Shown here: in pieces, positions 48,478 through 57,759 of the stretch
Numbering within the stretch: position 1 is the stretch's first letter
How the letters are laid out: every line of letters begins with the position of its first letter
Assembly: GCA_944739405.2 (NCBI GenBank)
Contig: OX123190.2
Span: 62,143,805-62,207,804, forward strand
Source: Euclidia mi
Taxonomy: Eukaryota > Arthropoda > Insecta > Lepidoptera > Erebidae
DNA: 64,000 bases
Direction: 5' to 3'
Made by a program: the position numbers and the translations under genes
The notes under the pieces: generated by a model
The model's database searches: none
Seen by the model: the letters and a program-made list of their open reading frames with translations, nothing else
What the model was told of the DNA's origin: nothing

Positions 48478-48889
48478 GGCCATGCGATATTTTTGTAATC
48501 CTTATCTAATGCATAATATTTGTCTAAAATGTAACGTGTGATATAGCACAAAATAAGCTAAAAGCATATCACGATTCATAAATAAACACTCAAAGAAACA
48601 TCCTGTAACGCGCTGGCATCTAGACGATCTAATTCCTAAACCTTCAAAACACGTGTACGAAAGCCCCAACACGCGTAGCATCGAAACATTCGCGTTGTTC
48701 ACACATTGCGAGCAAAACTTAAGTGGTGTACTGTAGGTACGCGTATAATCCTTCGTCAGCTATGATGAATGGTGGATGCCGCCTAAACCCGCTGAGGATT
48801 AGTCAATTGCGGCCTCAAATCCACCAAGTCATAGTCGATGGGTATGGCGCGAGCTATAAGCGAATAGCGGGTTAATTAATAATATAATA
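48478..48889. other. unassigned sequence
   Basis: No supported gene or repeat. Confidence 0.5.
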
Positions 48890-49430
48890 ATAATAAAAAA
48901 ACCCCTCAAACCCCTCTGGGGCAGTCGTTTTCTCACTACGAGAGTAACGAAAACTCAGAGGGCAGAGTAACAGCTTTTAAACATCACCTTCATCTTGTGT
49001 TAACCGCAGGGCAGCTTTGAGGCGAGCTGAATGTGTGTGGCGAAACTGCGGTACCGAATACTTCATAGAGCCGGTCAGGGTCTCGTCCCCGGCTCAGCAC
49101 CCGCAGGACTCTTAACTTTGGCCTGCCTTGGTCAGCCGGCCAGAGGGAAGCCGCAAGAGCTAATGCTCGGGGGTGGAAGTGTCATTCTCAAGGGCGTAAC
49201 TACGGAGAAACCCGCTCAGGGTCTCCGTTGTCACGAGACCCGCCATGCTGAAACCGGTGGCGCACCGCTCGACACCTCTAGCCGCTCACACCGGTGTTGC
49301 CCTCTGGCTGTCTTTATTGCAGACTTTGTTTACCTTGGTGGCTATTTAGAGAGGGCCCATCTAGTAAGTTGGCAAGTCACCGTCTGCCCCTTTTCGACGT
49401 ACCATGAGAATACTTAGGGCAAAGGCCGGT
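48890..49430. other. GC-rich block, possible LINE 5' end
   Basis: Opens with AAAACCCCTCAAACCCCTCT and continues GC-rich to about 49,400. A 128-codon plus-strand frame (49,031-49,417) runs through it but has no motif I recognise, and its proline/glycine-rich content follows base composition. The block resembles 5' regions of lepidopteran LINEs; this is inference only. Confidence 0.35.
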
Positions 49431-49503
49431 TTTTTATCCATAGTTTTCATGAAACCAATCCATTTAACACCATCCCAATAGCCCAGAGTAGTTAGTCTTC
49501 ATG

Positions 49504-49898
49504 TATAGTTGGTGCCACGAGAAGATAGACTTTTTGTAAACAAACATTCAGAGCTTCATAACCTTTTTTCAAACAGTTGTGTTATAGATTTTATACTTCT
49601 TGAACAGTCTTTATTTTTTCAATGCCTAATTATGCCACTATTCTTTTAAATTTATATTGTTAAATTTTACTGAAATAAAAATATTTGATTTTGAGTTTAA
49701 ATGGTCGAATGTTCATAAATGTACCGATTTTTTTGTCGTTTTACACGTAATTTATTCTGTTAATTAAGGAAAAATAGAGTACCATGTACATAAATGATAG
49801 AGTACATACATATTACTCTAATATTGACACTATCGCTAAGTCACTTAGTAGAAATTCTTTGTTTACAAAAAGTCTATGTTCTCGTGGCACGGACTATA
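49504..49898. mobile_element. MITE with 41-bp TIRs
   Basis: Left end 49,504-49,544 (TATAGTTGGTGCCACGAGAA...) is the inverse of 49,858-49,898 with three mismatches. The 395-bp element has an AT-rich interior and no coding sequence. The outer TA on each side may be the target duplication, consistent with a Tc1/mariner-type element. Confidence 0.85.
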
Positions 49899-49920
49899 GT
49901 TTCTTCCACAAGTAGCAATA

Positions 49921-50125
49921 GTCCCTCACCTGCTGTGACTGATCCGTGACTCCACTTAATAGTGCAGTTGTGGATGCTCCTCAGTAGGTGTTCCAACACA
50001 TTCTAGATTAAAACTCTCAAAGGGCCTCTGCGCGTTGGACCTATGTCTCCGTGTACGCCTGCCAAAAGGCCGGGTATTGTTCTAAGAAATTAGAATGATA
50101 CCCATGATAGAGAAACATAATAATG
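49921..50125 (+). repeat. retroposon-like repeat unit, copy 1, with 3' hairpin
   Basis: Shares AATAGTGCAGTTGTGGATGC, TCTAGATTAAAACTCTCAAA, GGGCCTCTGCGCGTTGGA and TCCGTGTACGCCTGCCAAAA with copy 2. It ends in a hairpin (50,072-50,103) and an A-rich ATAATAAT tail, the layout of a LINE or SINE 3' end. Confidence 0.75.
50072..50103 (+). other. 3' RNA hairpin, copy 1 (14 bp, GAAA loop)
   Basis: Arms 50,072-50,085 and 50,090-50,103 pair at all 14 positions as RNA (12 Watson-Crick, 2 G-U) around a GAAA tetraloop of the GNRA type. Confidence 0.8.
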
Positions 50126-50187
50126 CTGTTTTTTATCCCGATTTTATATATAACCCGATTTCATTAGACCCACTAGAAAACAATAGT

Positions 50188-50397
50188 CCTACACGTGCTG
50201 CGGCTAGTCCATAGCTGTACTTAGTAGTGCAGTTGTGCAGGTTCCGCAGCATGTGTCCCATCCCATTTTAGATTAAAGCTCTCTACGGGCCTCTGCACGT
50301 TGGATCCAAATCCCCGTGTAAGTCTCCCAAAGGACCGGTTATTCTTCTAACACTACATGTTAGAAGAATAGCCGTGAAAAAGAGACACATAATAATA
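50188..50397 (+). repeat. retroposon-like repeat unit, copy 2, with 3' hairpin
   Basis: Tandem relative of copy 1 about 265 bases downstream, with TAGTAGTGCAGTTGTGCAGG, TTTTAGATTAAAGCTCTCTA, GGGCCTCTGCACGTTGGATC and CCCGTGTAAGTCTCCCAAAG, then a hairpin and an ACATAATAATAA tail. Confidence 0.75.
50336..50374 (+). other. 3' RNA hairpin, copy 2 (17 bp)
   Basis: Arms 50,336-50,352 and 50,358-50,374 pair at all 17 positions (one G-U) around a CTACA loop. Compared with copy 1, two pairs have both bases changed and pairing kept. Confidence 0.85.
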
Positions 50398-50549
50398 ACA
50401 TAATTTTTTTCAAGCAAATCACCCATAGAAATTTACATTACACAATAAAAAAATACATAGCAAAATTCACATAGCATAAATAAAAGACTACATATAGTGT
50501 AAGTTTTATACGATTTTGTAGTAATACGATAGGTATTATAATGTAGGTA

Positions 50550-51500
50550 CCTGGGCAGTCCCAGAAGTATCCGACCTGACACACTTAAAGAGGTTTTTAT
50601 CTCAAATAAATACTCTTTTTAAAAATAATATACTTCATAAAGTTTGAATTTGAAATTGGAACACGTAGCGTCGTTTGTCTTTTGTTTAGTAGCCATCAAT
50701 AGTTGACGCTGTGAACAAATTTTCAGACATGGAGAAAATTGGCCATCGTTATGTGATACAATACTTTCATTTGAAAGGTTTTAGTCCAACTGATATTAAA
50801 GCGGAGCTAGATTCTACTTTGGGGGAGTCTGCTCCATCGTTTACAACAGTAAAATATTGGGTGGCAGAGTTTAAACGAGGTCGCTTGAGCTGCGAAGATG
50901 AACATCGATGTGATCGACCAAATGAAGTGACAATACCAGAAACCATAGAAAAAATCCACAAAATGGTATTAGATCACCGGCGATTGAAAGTACGCGAGTT
51001 AGCAGACATGGCAGGGATTTCAAAAAGTGCTGTACATCGCATATTAACCGAAAATTTGGATATGAAAAAGATGTGCGCAAGGTGGGTGCCGCGATTGCTC
51101 ACAGAGGACCAAAAACGACGTCGCGAAGATATTTCGACCGAGTGTTTGGCAAAATTTCACAATAATAAAGCGGAGTTTTTGCGGCGTTTTATTACTATGG
51201 ATGAAACGTGGGTGCATTATTTCACACCAGAGACTAAAGAACAGTCGAAGCAATGGACTCGTAGAGGAGAACCAGCCCCAAAGAAGGCGAAAACCGTTCC
51301 ATCAGCGGGAAAGGTCATGGCCTCCGTTTTTTTGGGATTGTCGTGGGATAATCTTTATAGATTATCTTCAGAAAGGATGGACTATCAATGGCGAGTATTA
51401 TGCTAACCTCTTGCATCAATTAAGTGAACAAATCCGTCAAAAACGACCGCACCTGGCGAAAAAAAAAATTTTGTTTCACCAAGACAATGCACCAGTATAA
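50550..51500 (+). mobile_element. mariner element, 3'-truncated
   Basis: A TA at 50,548-50,549 precedes CTGGGCAGTCCCAGAAGTAT, the likely left terminal repeat. The transposase gene follows. The matching right end and the last third of the gene are missing: homology stops at about 51,500. TIR identity is inferred from position, because the right end is gone. Confidence 0.85.
50729..51499 (+). pseudogene. mariner transposase, frameshifted and truncated
   Basis: From the ATG at 50,729 (MEKIGHRYVIQYFHLKGFSP) the protein shows the N-terminal paired-type helix-turn-helix region (to about residue 110, including ELADMAGISKSAVHRIL), the WVPRLLTEDQKRRR linker (normally WVPHxL), and the first catalytic aspartate in MDETWVHYFTPETKEQSKQW (Asp codon at 51,200). 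A run of seven T at 51,327-51,333 shifts the frame; one T fewer would continue as VFWDCRGIIFIDYLQKG. The second aspartate is in FHQDNAPV (codon 51,483). The third aspartate block (normally PYSPDLAPSD) is absent, against a usual length near 345 residues. Upstream GTG at 50,711 is less likely as start. Catalytically dead. Confidence 0.9.
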
Positions 51501-51644
51501 CTGGAGCTTTTTATTTCATGAGAATGAAATCGTCAAAGTTGAACCCATGACTGAATCTGTGCTGACTCTTCGCGTCAGTCATCTAAATAAGAATCTATAA
51601 GAAATAACGATATAGATTTTTAGGGCTTATAATAATATTAGCAT

Positions 51645-51830
51645 TCGACTGCATATATTATTTGCAGTTGCAGGTTCGATCCCTCCACGAGTCAACACAC
51701 TGTGTGTCTCACAAATTGTTATTTCCAGTGTTCTTTGTGTCCCTTACTTGAATGGTTGCCAAGGCTCTGGCTATACATTATTTATTTATAGTGCAGACGA
51801 TGTCCTTTTAAAAAGAGTAATAGAAAAAAT
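51645..51830 (+). mobile_element. SINE family C, partial
   Basis: B box GCAGGTTCGATCCCTCCACG, then CAACACACTGTGTGTCTCAC, AAATTGTTATTTCCAGTG and GTCCTTTTAAAAAGAG match the order in the 17.89-kb SINE. The A-box half is missing or decayed. Confidence 0.65.
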
Positions 51831-52479
51831 TACTATAATATGTATGTATGTATGTATGCATCTTTTAAAAATGTATATATTTTTATCGCTTCAGCTTGTG
51901 TTTTGGTACAAAGCGACGGTACGGAAATTGTCTGGTTAGGCCGGGTAAACAACTGTGTGCTCCCACCGTTTTGGATGTAAGCACTTGTTATCGGCGAAGT
52001 AATTACGACTAAATTATAATACAGGGCTATTTTAATAACAAGCCACTGTTTTATAAAATACCTGTACATATTTTTTTATGCGGGGATTATATAATCTAGA
52101 AAAAGGTTTCTACATGCCACGTTTTATACAGGAAATTTTCGCGTTTCTACGCTTTATCATAGCAGGCACAGCGCAGTAAATGAAAAATGGTATGCAACGT
52201 TTACAAATATTATTAATTAAAAGGGCAACGGCTTATATTCGTATTTTCTGTTCATCATCATCTGAATGTTACTTTACTTTGATTTACTTAATATATATTT
52301 ATTTACTTAATATAAATAGGCTTGGTTGCCGATCTCATATATTTCTTTCAGTAAAAAGTCGATAATACTCGTTTACCTTGTTGTTGATATAACGTCTGAC
52401 AGCACTGAAGATAAACAAGATATGCGATCCGAAGATACAAAAAAAATATTCCACGTATTTATTAAATTACGGTTCAGGC
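51831..52479. other. unassigned sequence with TATG tract
   Basis: A short (TATG)n tract at 51,841-51,858; otherwise nothing supported. Confidence 0.45.
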
Positions 52480-52545
52480 ATATGAGTAAGCAGAGGCCTA
52501 TATTCAACAGTGGACTGCAATACGCTGATTGAGATTGGGAATATG
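52480..52545 (+). repeat. possible LINE 3'-tail scrap
   Basis: AAGCAGAGGCCTATATTCAA then CAGTGGACTGCAATACGCTG resembles the 'aggcctatgtccagcagtgg' LINE tail. Confidence 0.45.
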
Positions 52546-53338
52546 AGTTGATCGTAATGACATTAATTTAGACATTCACATTTTTATTATTTTCACGGAT
52601 GAGAACATAAGGTATTCTTCTGCCATAAGATTTGTTCTAATGCTACTCTGAACGATTTTTATAACTATAAGTTATATCACAAGCCAGATAGATATTGGTT
52701 TTACCACTATCCTAGAAATTATCGCGTGACCACAGAAGACTTATCGTTTCCACCCCATACATCATACTTCACATAATCGCCGCAGTTTCACGGTTGTGCG
52801 CGTTATGGGCCAGAACCTCCGGCCTGTCGTCGCTACCACCATAGTATTATAATATAATATGGACTGTGAAAGGCTGTAGAGGAGGGGATAATATGGTTGA
52901 TTCAGGGAGAGAGGTCATTGTTATAATAATAAGATACTTGTTGCACTTCAAATCCATCATCCTAAAGTTTTAAATGCATGTCATTACTTTCACGTCTTGC
53001 AAAAAAGTAACTATACTGAACCAGTGTAGTAAATCTTTAAAAAATATTCTTTGATAGCGTTAAAATGTACACAAAGTCTGTAGCAATCTCTCTCTGATAT
53101 TGTATAAAAGTATCGTATTTAATATAAGCAATAAATTTGTTTCGGGTAACAGACATGACCCTGAACAAAACTAAAGACTTATAAAAAAGGTTCTAATTTA
53201 TGGCACATGTAATATCGGCCAATATCCGCGTTGTATTTCGCCGCGCGAAGTCGCGGAGGCTTTTATGATTACGTCGATACCACACCCTTTACCAAAGGGT
53301 TTTATTCATAACGACACCGCGTCTCAGAATCTTGTAGC
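52546..53338. other. unassigned sequence
   Basis: Mostly AT-rich, with a CpG patch at about 53,220-53,275 (TTCGCCGCGCGAAGTCGCGG). No gene supported. Confidence 0.45.
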
Positions 53339-53345
53339 CTAATAT

Positions 53346-53887
53346 CATAGTAAAATAAGAATAGTAGGTTAGCTAAGGCCGCTCGGCGAGTTAATTGCCT
53401 ACTCTTGCGTTGACGCACGGGTTGTCACTTGTTTACACCGCGGCGCCGGCTTTGTCAGCGCGCGCGCTTTGTCGCCGCTTTTTTAAGTGATCGCGCTGAA
53501 TACTTCACAATTTAAGCTTGCATATTCTTTTTTTCAAATACCTACTGACTACTTAAGCGTTATATAACTATCTAAATGCCCTTTATAGCGAGAAAAATGT
53601 AACAAGTTTAATTTACTGTCGTTTAACACATTGTATAATATTAATAACGTTTATTACAAAACTGAATGTACATAAACAATTCGAGCGGCGAGCAGTGTAG
53701 TACCTACATGAATGCGCGCGATCAGACGCGCGGTGCATCCCGTACTGAAGCCGCGCTCGCCGCGCTCGTCTATGAGATTGTGTGCGTGAAAAGTGCGTGC
53801 GTACACGGCGCCGGCTACTCACGCGTACATTCAAACCGGCGGCGGCCGATTTGTATGAAGCTAACCTACTATTCTTTTTATACTATG
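53346..53887. mobile_element. CpG-rich non-autonomous TIR element, 7-bp TSD
   Basis: Left end 53,346-53,374 (CATAGTAAAATAAGAATAGT...) is the inverse of 53,859-53,887 with 27 of 29 matches. A perfect CTAATAT flanks both sides (53,339-53,345 and 53,888-53,894). The interior is strongly CpG-rich (GCGCGCGCTTTGTCGCCG, CCGCGCTCGCCGCGCTCG, GGCGGCGGCCG), unlike the AT-rich surroundings, and has no transposase. TIRs starting CAT with a 7-8 bp duplication are reminiscent of the P-element superfamily, but that is inference. Confidence 0.85.
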
Positions 53888-54034
53888 CTAATATCAAAGT
53901 GTTAGAAATTATGACCATATGTGACTAAGAAATTGCAATACATATGTATAATTTGAATGTAATCTTTAAATCGTAAAATGTGCTATGATGCTAATACAGT
54001 ATTATTCTCTTATACGCTTTTTTATTTACCTGTT

Positions 54035-54215
54035 TTTGGTTTTTGCCCAATCCCTTTTGAATTTCAGGAAATCTCTTCTTAGACCCTGCACCCTTACGGT
54101 CCCCAAGGAACATTAATGCCAAATTGCATCATGTTCCTGCGCCTAATGTTTTGACTTTTACTTGTCTGACAGTCAGTCAGTAACGCAAGGATTTTATATA
54201 CAAGGTGTTAATATG
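54035..54215 (+). repeat. interspersed repeat related to 43.98 kb
   Basis: CCCAATCCCTTTTGAATTTC, TCTTCTTAGACCCTGCACCC and CTTGTCTGACAGTCAGTCAG, then TAACGCAAGGATTTTATATA. Same order as 43,980-44,130. Confidence 0.55.
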
Positions 54216-55258
54216 CATTTGTAAAATATTTTAATAATACAACATAGACAGTATACTTATTGACCTAAAATTATTTTAAACAGTGTGCGATGATATAAGA
54301 CCCTATTTTTGTTAAATGTTACTTAGATAGTAAATCAGAATAAAATGTTAAATCGTGCAAAATAAGACTGAATCGCGCAGTCACTTACTCACACACGTAC
54401 GTGTATTTGTGTGATCAGCTGAGCGGCGGCGGCGGTCAATATGCCGAGTAACATAATTTTCAAAGAGTAAGATGATTTTTTTTTATCTTTTAGTGATTTT
54501 TATTGTTCATGTATTTGTATTCACTTATAGTAGTATATTCACCCCTTAAAATATTTTGCAAATGCTAATCAACAACCTGTATTCAGATTTAGAGTATTGC
54601 ATTCCTCTGATTTCAGAACAACCTGTCCCCATTTTCCCCGAGCATAGGTATGCTGACTGGGCTAAGGCGGTCATATACATATAAATGTCAGAGCATTTGT
54701 TAAACTAGAACGAAAAAAACATAAACCCTGAATATAAAGCACGAACCCTGCATATTCTGCTGCAGGTAACAAGGTTTTTTACGCGAATACCCAAAAATAT
54801 CACAAATCCAGTAATATTCTTCAATAAACAAAATACCACTCGGATTCACAGTTCTATTGAACAAATAATACAACCAGATTTTCCTAGCGAACCCTTTCGT
54901 TTGTATAATACCCGTGTAATGGTAGTGTATTGAAAGTAACTAGCTAACCACTTAAGTAACCGTGCATTGTCATTCTAAGTAACAGTGTATGCAAAATTAC
55001 ATTTTATTCGTTAGAGAATAACTGCTACAAAATTTTGTTACGTGTTTTGACTTGAAGACCCTACATACAATACAAGTAAAATTAACGCTTGTTAAATTAC
55101 AATATCAATAACCTTATTTATTTAAACCAAAAATATTGGTACAAAAACGCAGAAGTCAGTTGGAAAGACACAGAATATTAAGACAAGACTGGTGACAAAG
55201 GAATACGGCGGTCCCTTAAAAAAATTGGTTGCCTGTAAAGTCGGTATACGGGCGAAAG
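54216..55258. other. unassigned AT-rich sequence
   Basis: Contains a short GGCGGCGGCGG run near 54,423. No gene supported. Confidence 0.5.
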
Positions 55259-55497
55259 TTTTACGTGACAACGACTTTGAGTGGTAAAATAATTTTAATG
55301 TGAATATTCATTCGTATAGTAGGAAGAAGGATGAAAGACGCGTGCCTTTCACTTTTTATGTCTGTCTCTCTCGCTCTTAGGCGGGACGCGTGCCTCTCAC
55401 TCGCTCTCATTGTGAGCGCATAACGTGAGCGGAGCGTAACGCAGTTTCTTGAAGTGTCACCCGGCAAACCAATTTATAAGACGTTGTCACGTCAAAA
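55259..55497. mobile_element. MITE-like element with about 20-bp TIRs
   Basis: Left TTTTACGTGACAACGACTT and right AAGACGTTGTCACGTCAAAA are inverse copies with one mismatch and one indel. The interior has CACTCGCTCTCATTGTGAGC and GTGAGCGGAGCGTAACGCAG, and a repeated GACGCGTGCCT. The phrase AATTGGTT just outside the left end recurs inversely inside the right end, so the true left border may lie nearer 55,222. Confidence 0.6.
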
Positions 55498-56446
55498 GTA
55501 AAATGAAACCAAGGCCCGAACCTATTCACTGGCCGTAGTAAAAAGCCCTAGCTATGTGCTATTTAGTTAACGTGAGCGAAAACCCTTTCAGGCACCTTCG
55601 AGATTAATTTGTCGTACTTCAGATCACCTGACGTATCCACTCAAACATTGAAGAGGCATTAAACCGTCAAAGATAGGTAAACAAACCTACGCAGATTCAG
55701 GTAAAGAAAGTTTTAGCTCCTTAATAATTTACGTCCAAATCGCCACGATCTATTCTTCAATGGGAAGAAGAGACTTTAGGACAGTAAAGAGACATAAAGA
55801 AATCGGTTTTATCACATCTGTTAAAGAATTCAGGCCGTTTAAGGGCCGTGTATAATTATTACATTTTTTATTGTATTCATCATGCGCCGAATCATTTACG
55901 CGCTATGTCGCTGAATATAATCCCCCCAACTAAGCAACATACAAAGCAGATTAAACCCCGATCACCAAAATAATGACACAGCTAAATTGTCTCCACATTT
56001 TCCCAACAATAAAACAACAAGAACGACTTGGCTTAATAGCTCAAATCCATTATCGTCTCAGGATAAATCCGACTTATTAATACCTATAATAGCCTGTCAC
56101 GTCATTTTTATCCCCGCTCACTTGAGATTGATGTTCTCTGATCTGTTTCTGGTTCACGGCAATTAACGCCGTGACGACGGTAGACCCACCCCGTAGTGAA
56201 ATATTAACCACGATAGTTTACAACTTCGGGTAGTTTGAGTAGGGTGGCCGCTTCGGCAGATATCCACACCGACGTTTTGTAGAAGTTTTGCTGAGTAGTT
56301 TTGATCTGCCAGCTAAATGATGCCAGTTTGTTGAATGGGAGAAATGAAAACGCGGATGGCTATATTTTGGTCAGTCAGGTAGTTTGAGTAGTATCCTATG
56401 ATCATTGCTACAGAAATATATGATTTACGGTATAATTTAATAGAAT
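55498..56446. other. unassigned sequence
   Basis: No supported gene. The phrase GTAGTTTGAGTAG occurs twice (about 56,231 and 56,380) without further structure. Confidence 0.45.
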
Positions 56447-56690
56447 ACATATTTATTTATATAGACTCACGCCTGTATCCCCGAAGGGGTAGGCAGAGGT
56501 GTAATGTTACACCCACATTTCGCCATGAATTTTTAGGTTCCACGTAATTGGGGGCGAGCCTATTGCCGTACCGGACACACATTACCAGACTCCGTGCTGC
56601 TAGTGAGAATTTCCTAACGGTAAAACCTAATAATACTTTGCCCGACCCAGGAATCGAACCCGAGACCTCCCAATCCCACGCACGCAATTA
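56447..56690 (-). mobile_element. tRNA-headed SINE
   Basis: On the minus strand: B-box region GGGTTCGATTCCTGGGTCGG, the shared body and CTCTGCCTACCCCTTCGGGG, ending in a TAAATA-type tail. The start of the head is slightly shortened. Only a weak TAGAATA duplication was found. Confidence 0.85.
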
Positions 56691-56734
56691 TAGAATATGG
56701 ATCACTAATAATATATACCTACTATAAATTATAA

Positions 56735-56835
56735 CACACTTAACATAACTTCACGCCTTTATCTCCGAAGGGGTAGGTATACCACTTCGCATTTATGTTT
56801 CAGCCCCAATGTAATAGGGGGCGAACCTATTGTTG
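56735..56835 (-). mobile_element. 5'-truncated RTE-tailed SINE, 12-bp TSD
   Basis: A diverged body and tail (ACTTCACGCCTTTATCTCCG on the plus strand) flanked by a perfect TATAAATTATAA (56,723-56,734 and 56,836-56,847). Its tail variant matches that at 24.8 kb. Confidence 0.8.
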
Positions 56836-57385
56836 TATAAATTATAATTCAGATATGAATTTTGGTTAACAGAAAAAGTTTAAATTCTGTGATCGTTACA
56901 TATGGTGACGAAAATCAGATTTTAAAAACATAATATTATGTTTTCGAACAGAAACTCAAAGCCAAGTATACTAACGGCATGTTGTATAAGAAAACAAATT
57001 AATTTCGATCCACAAAAAGAGGTTCTGTCTAGTTTAGGCTTACATCGCCTTGGGTCCCAAAATATTTTTATTGGGCTAAGTTTAATACAGTGGCGTAGCG
57101 TGGGGGGGGCCGGGGGGGCCATGGCCCCGGGCGGCACATTCAAGGGGGCGGCAAAAGACGCCGCGAAAAAAAAAAAATTTTTAAAAACTTGGCGCGTGCA
57201 CTGACACGATCCCAGTAGGACCGAGCGGCGGCGCGGGTGCACTAGAAAGAACAAGAATCGAAAACAAAATCATCATGATTTTCATTACGTGAAGACTTGC
57301 TTGTGTCCGTTTATTAATTCTTGAATAGGTGGCAATATACCGGTGATCTGCGAGCCTGTTATGAGTAATTAATAAATCCATATAT

Positions 57386-57490
57386 ATCAGGGCAGAGCCG
57401 CCACTGTGAGCGATGTGTGCCGGACTGCCGCCCCTATTTCCATGGCGCAACTGGCGCACACAGGCGCCAGGGCAATAGGGGCGAAGCGTG
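57386..57490. other. GC-rich hAT-like inverted words inside the element
   Basis: CAGGGCAGAGCCGCCACTG (57,389-57,407 approx.) is the inverse of a hAT-style end, and GCCGCCCCTATTTCC / CAATAGGGGCG form a stem-like pair nearby. No matching partner end or duplication was found, so a further nested hAT remnant is possible but unproven. Confidence 0.3.
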
Positions 57491-57759
57491 CCAGATAAAA
57501 TAATACAACAATTATAGTTGCATCCGGAAGAAAGCAGGTACAGTTCTTCTTAGACAATAGTCACACCTGCGGTTTAACTATATACCCTATTTGAACTTTC
57601 ACTCCAATATTTATGATATTTGCGTTTAAATCAAAGCCGATAATTGCACATACTTCAAACGCCTTCTGCTATTTTTTGGACGCAACAGCCTCAAGGCCAA
57701 GGACGAGGTGGCGGGTACGGCGGTGTCTGTGTTCTGTAAGACCATCGGGCTACGGCATG

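Noticed and set aside
49031..49417. 128-codon plus-strand open frame in GC-rich block
   Set aside because: No motif; residue content (G, P, A, R) reflects base composition. Kept only as a GC-rich block.
50072..50374. Helitron 3' ends (hairpin near terminus)
   Set aside because: No CTRR end follows the hairpins and no TC start or A/T target site is evident; the A-rich ATAATAAT tail fits a retroposon better.
53346..53887. CpG-island promoter and first exon of a host gene
   Set aside because: The CpG-rich block is bounded exactly by inverted repeats and a 7-bp duplication, so a transposon explains it; the frames inside have no splice or domain support.
57088..57405. a shorter hAT element ending at GAGCCGCCACTG
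   Set aside because: Its right side lacks a copy of GTTTAATA, whereas the end at 59,627 has a perfect one.
57181..57459. minus-strand frames inside the hAT element
   Set aside because: They lie in GC-rich terminal and subterminal sequence and have no hAT transposase or other motif.
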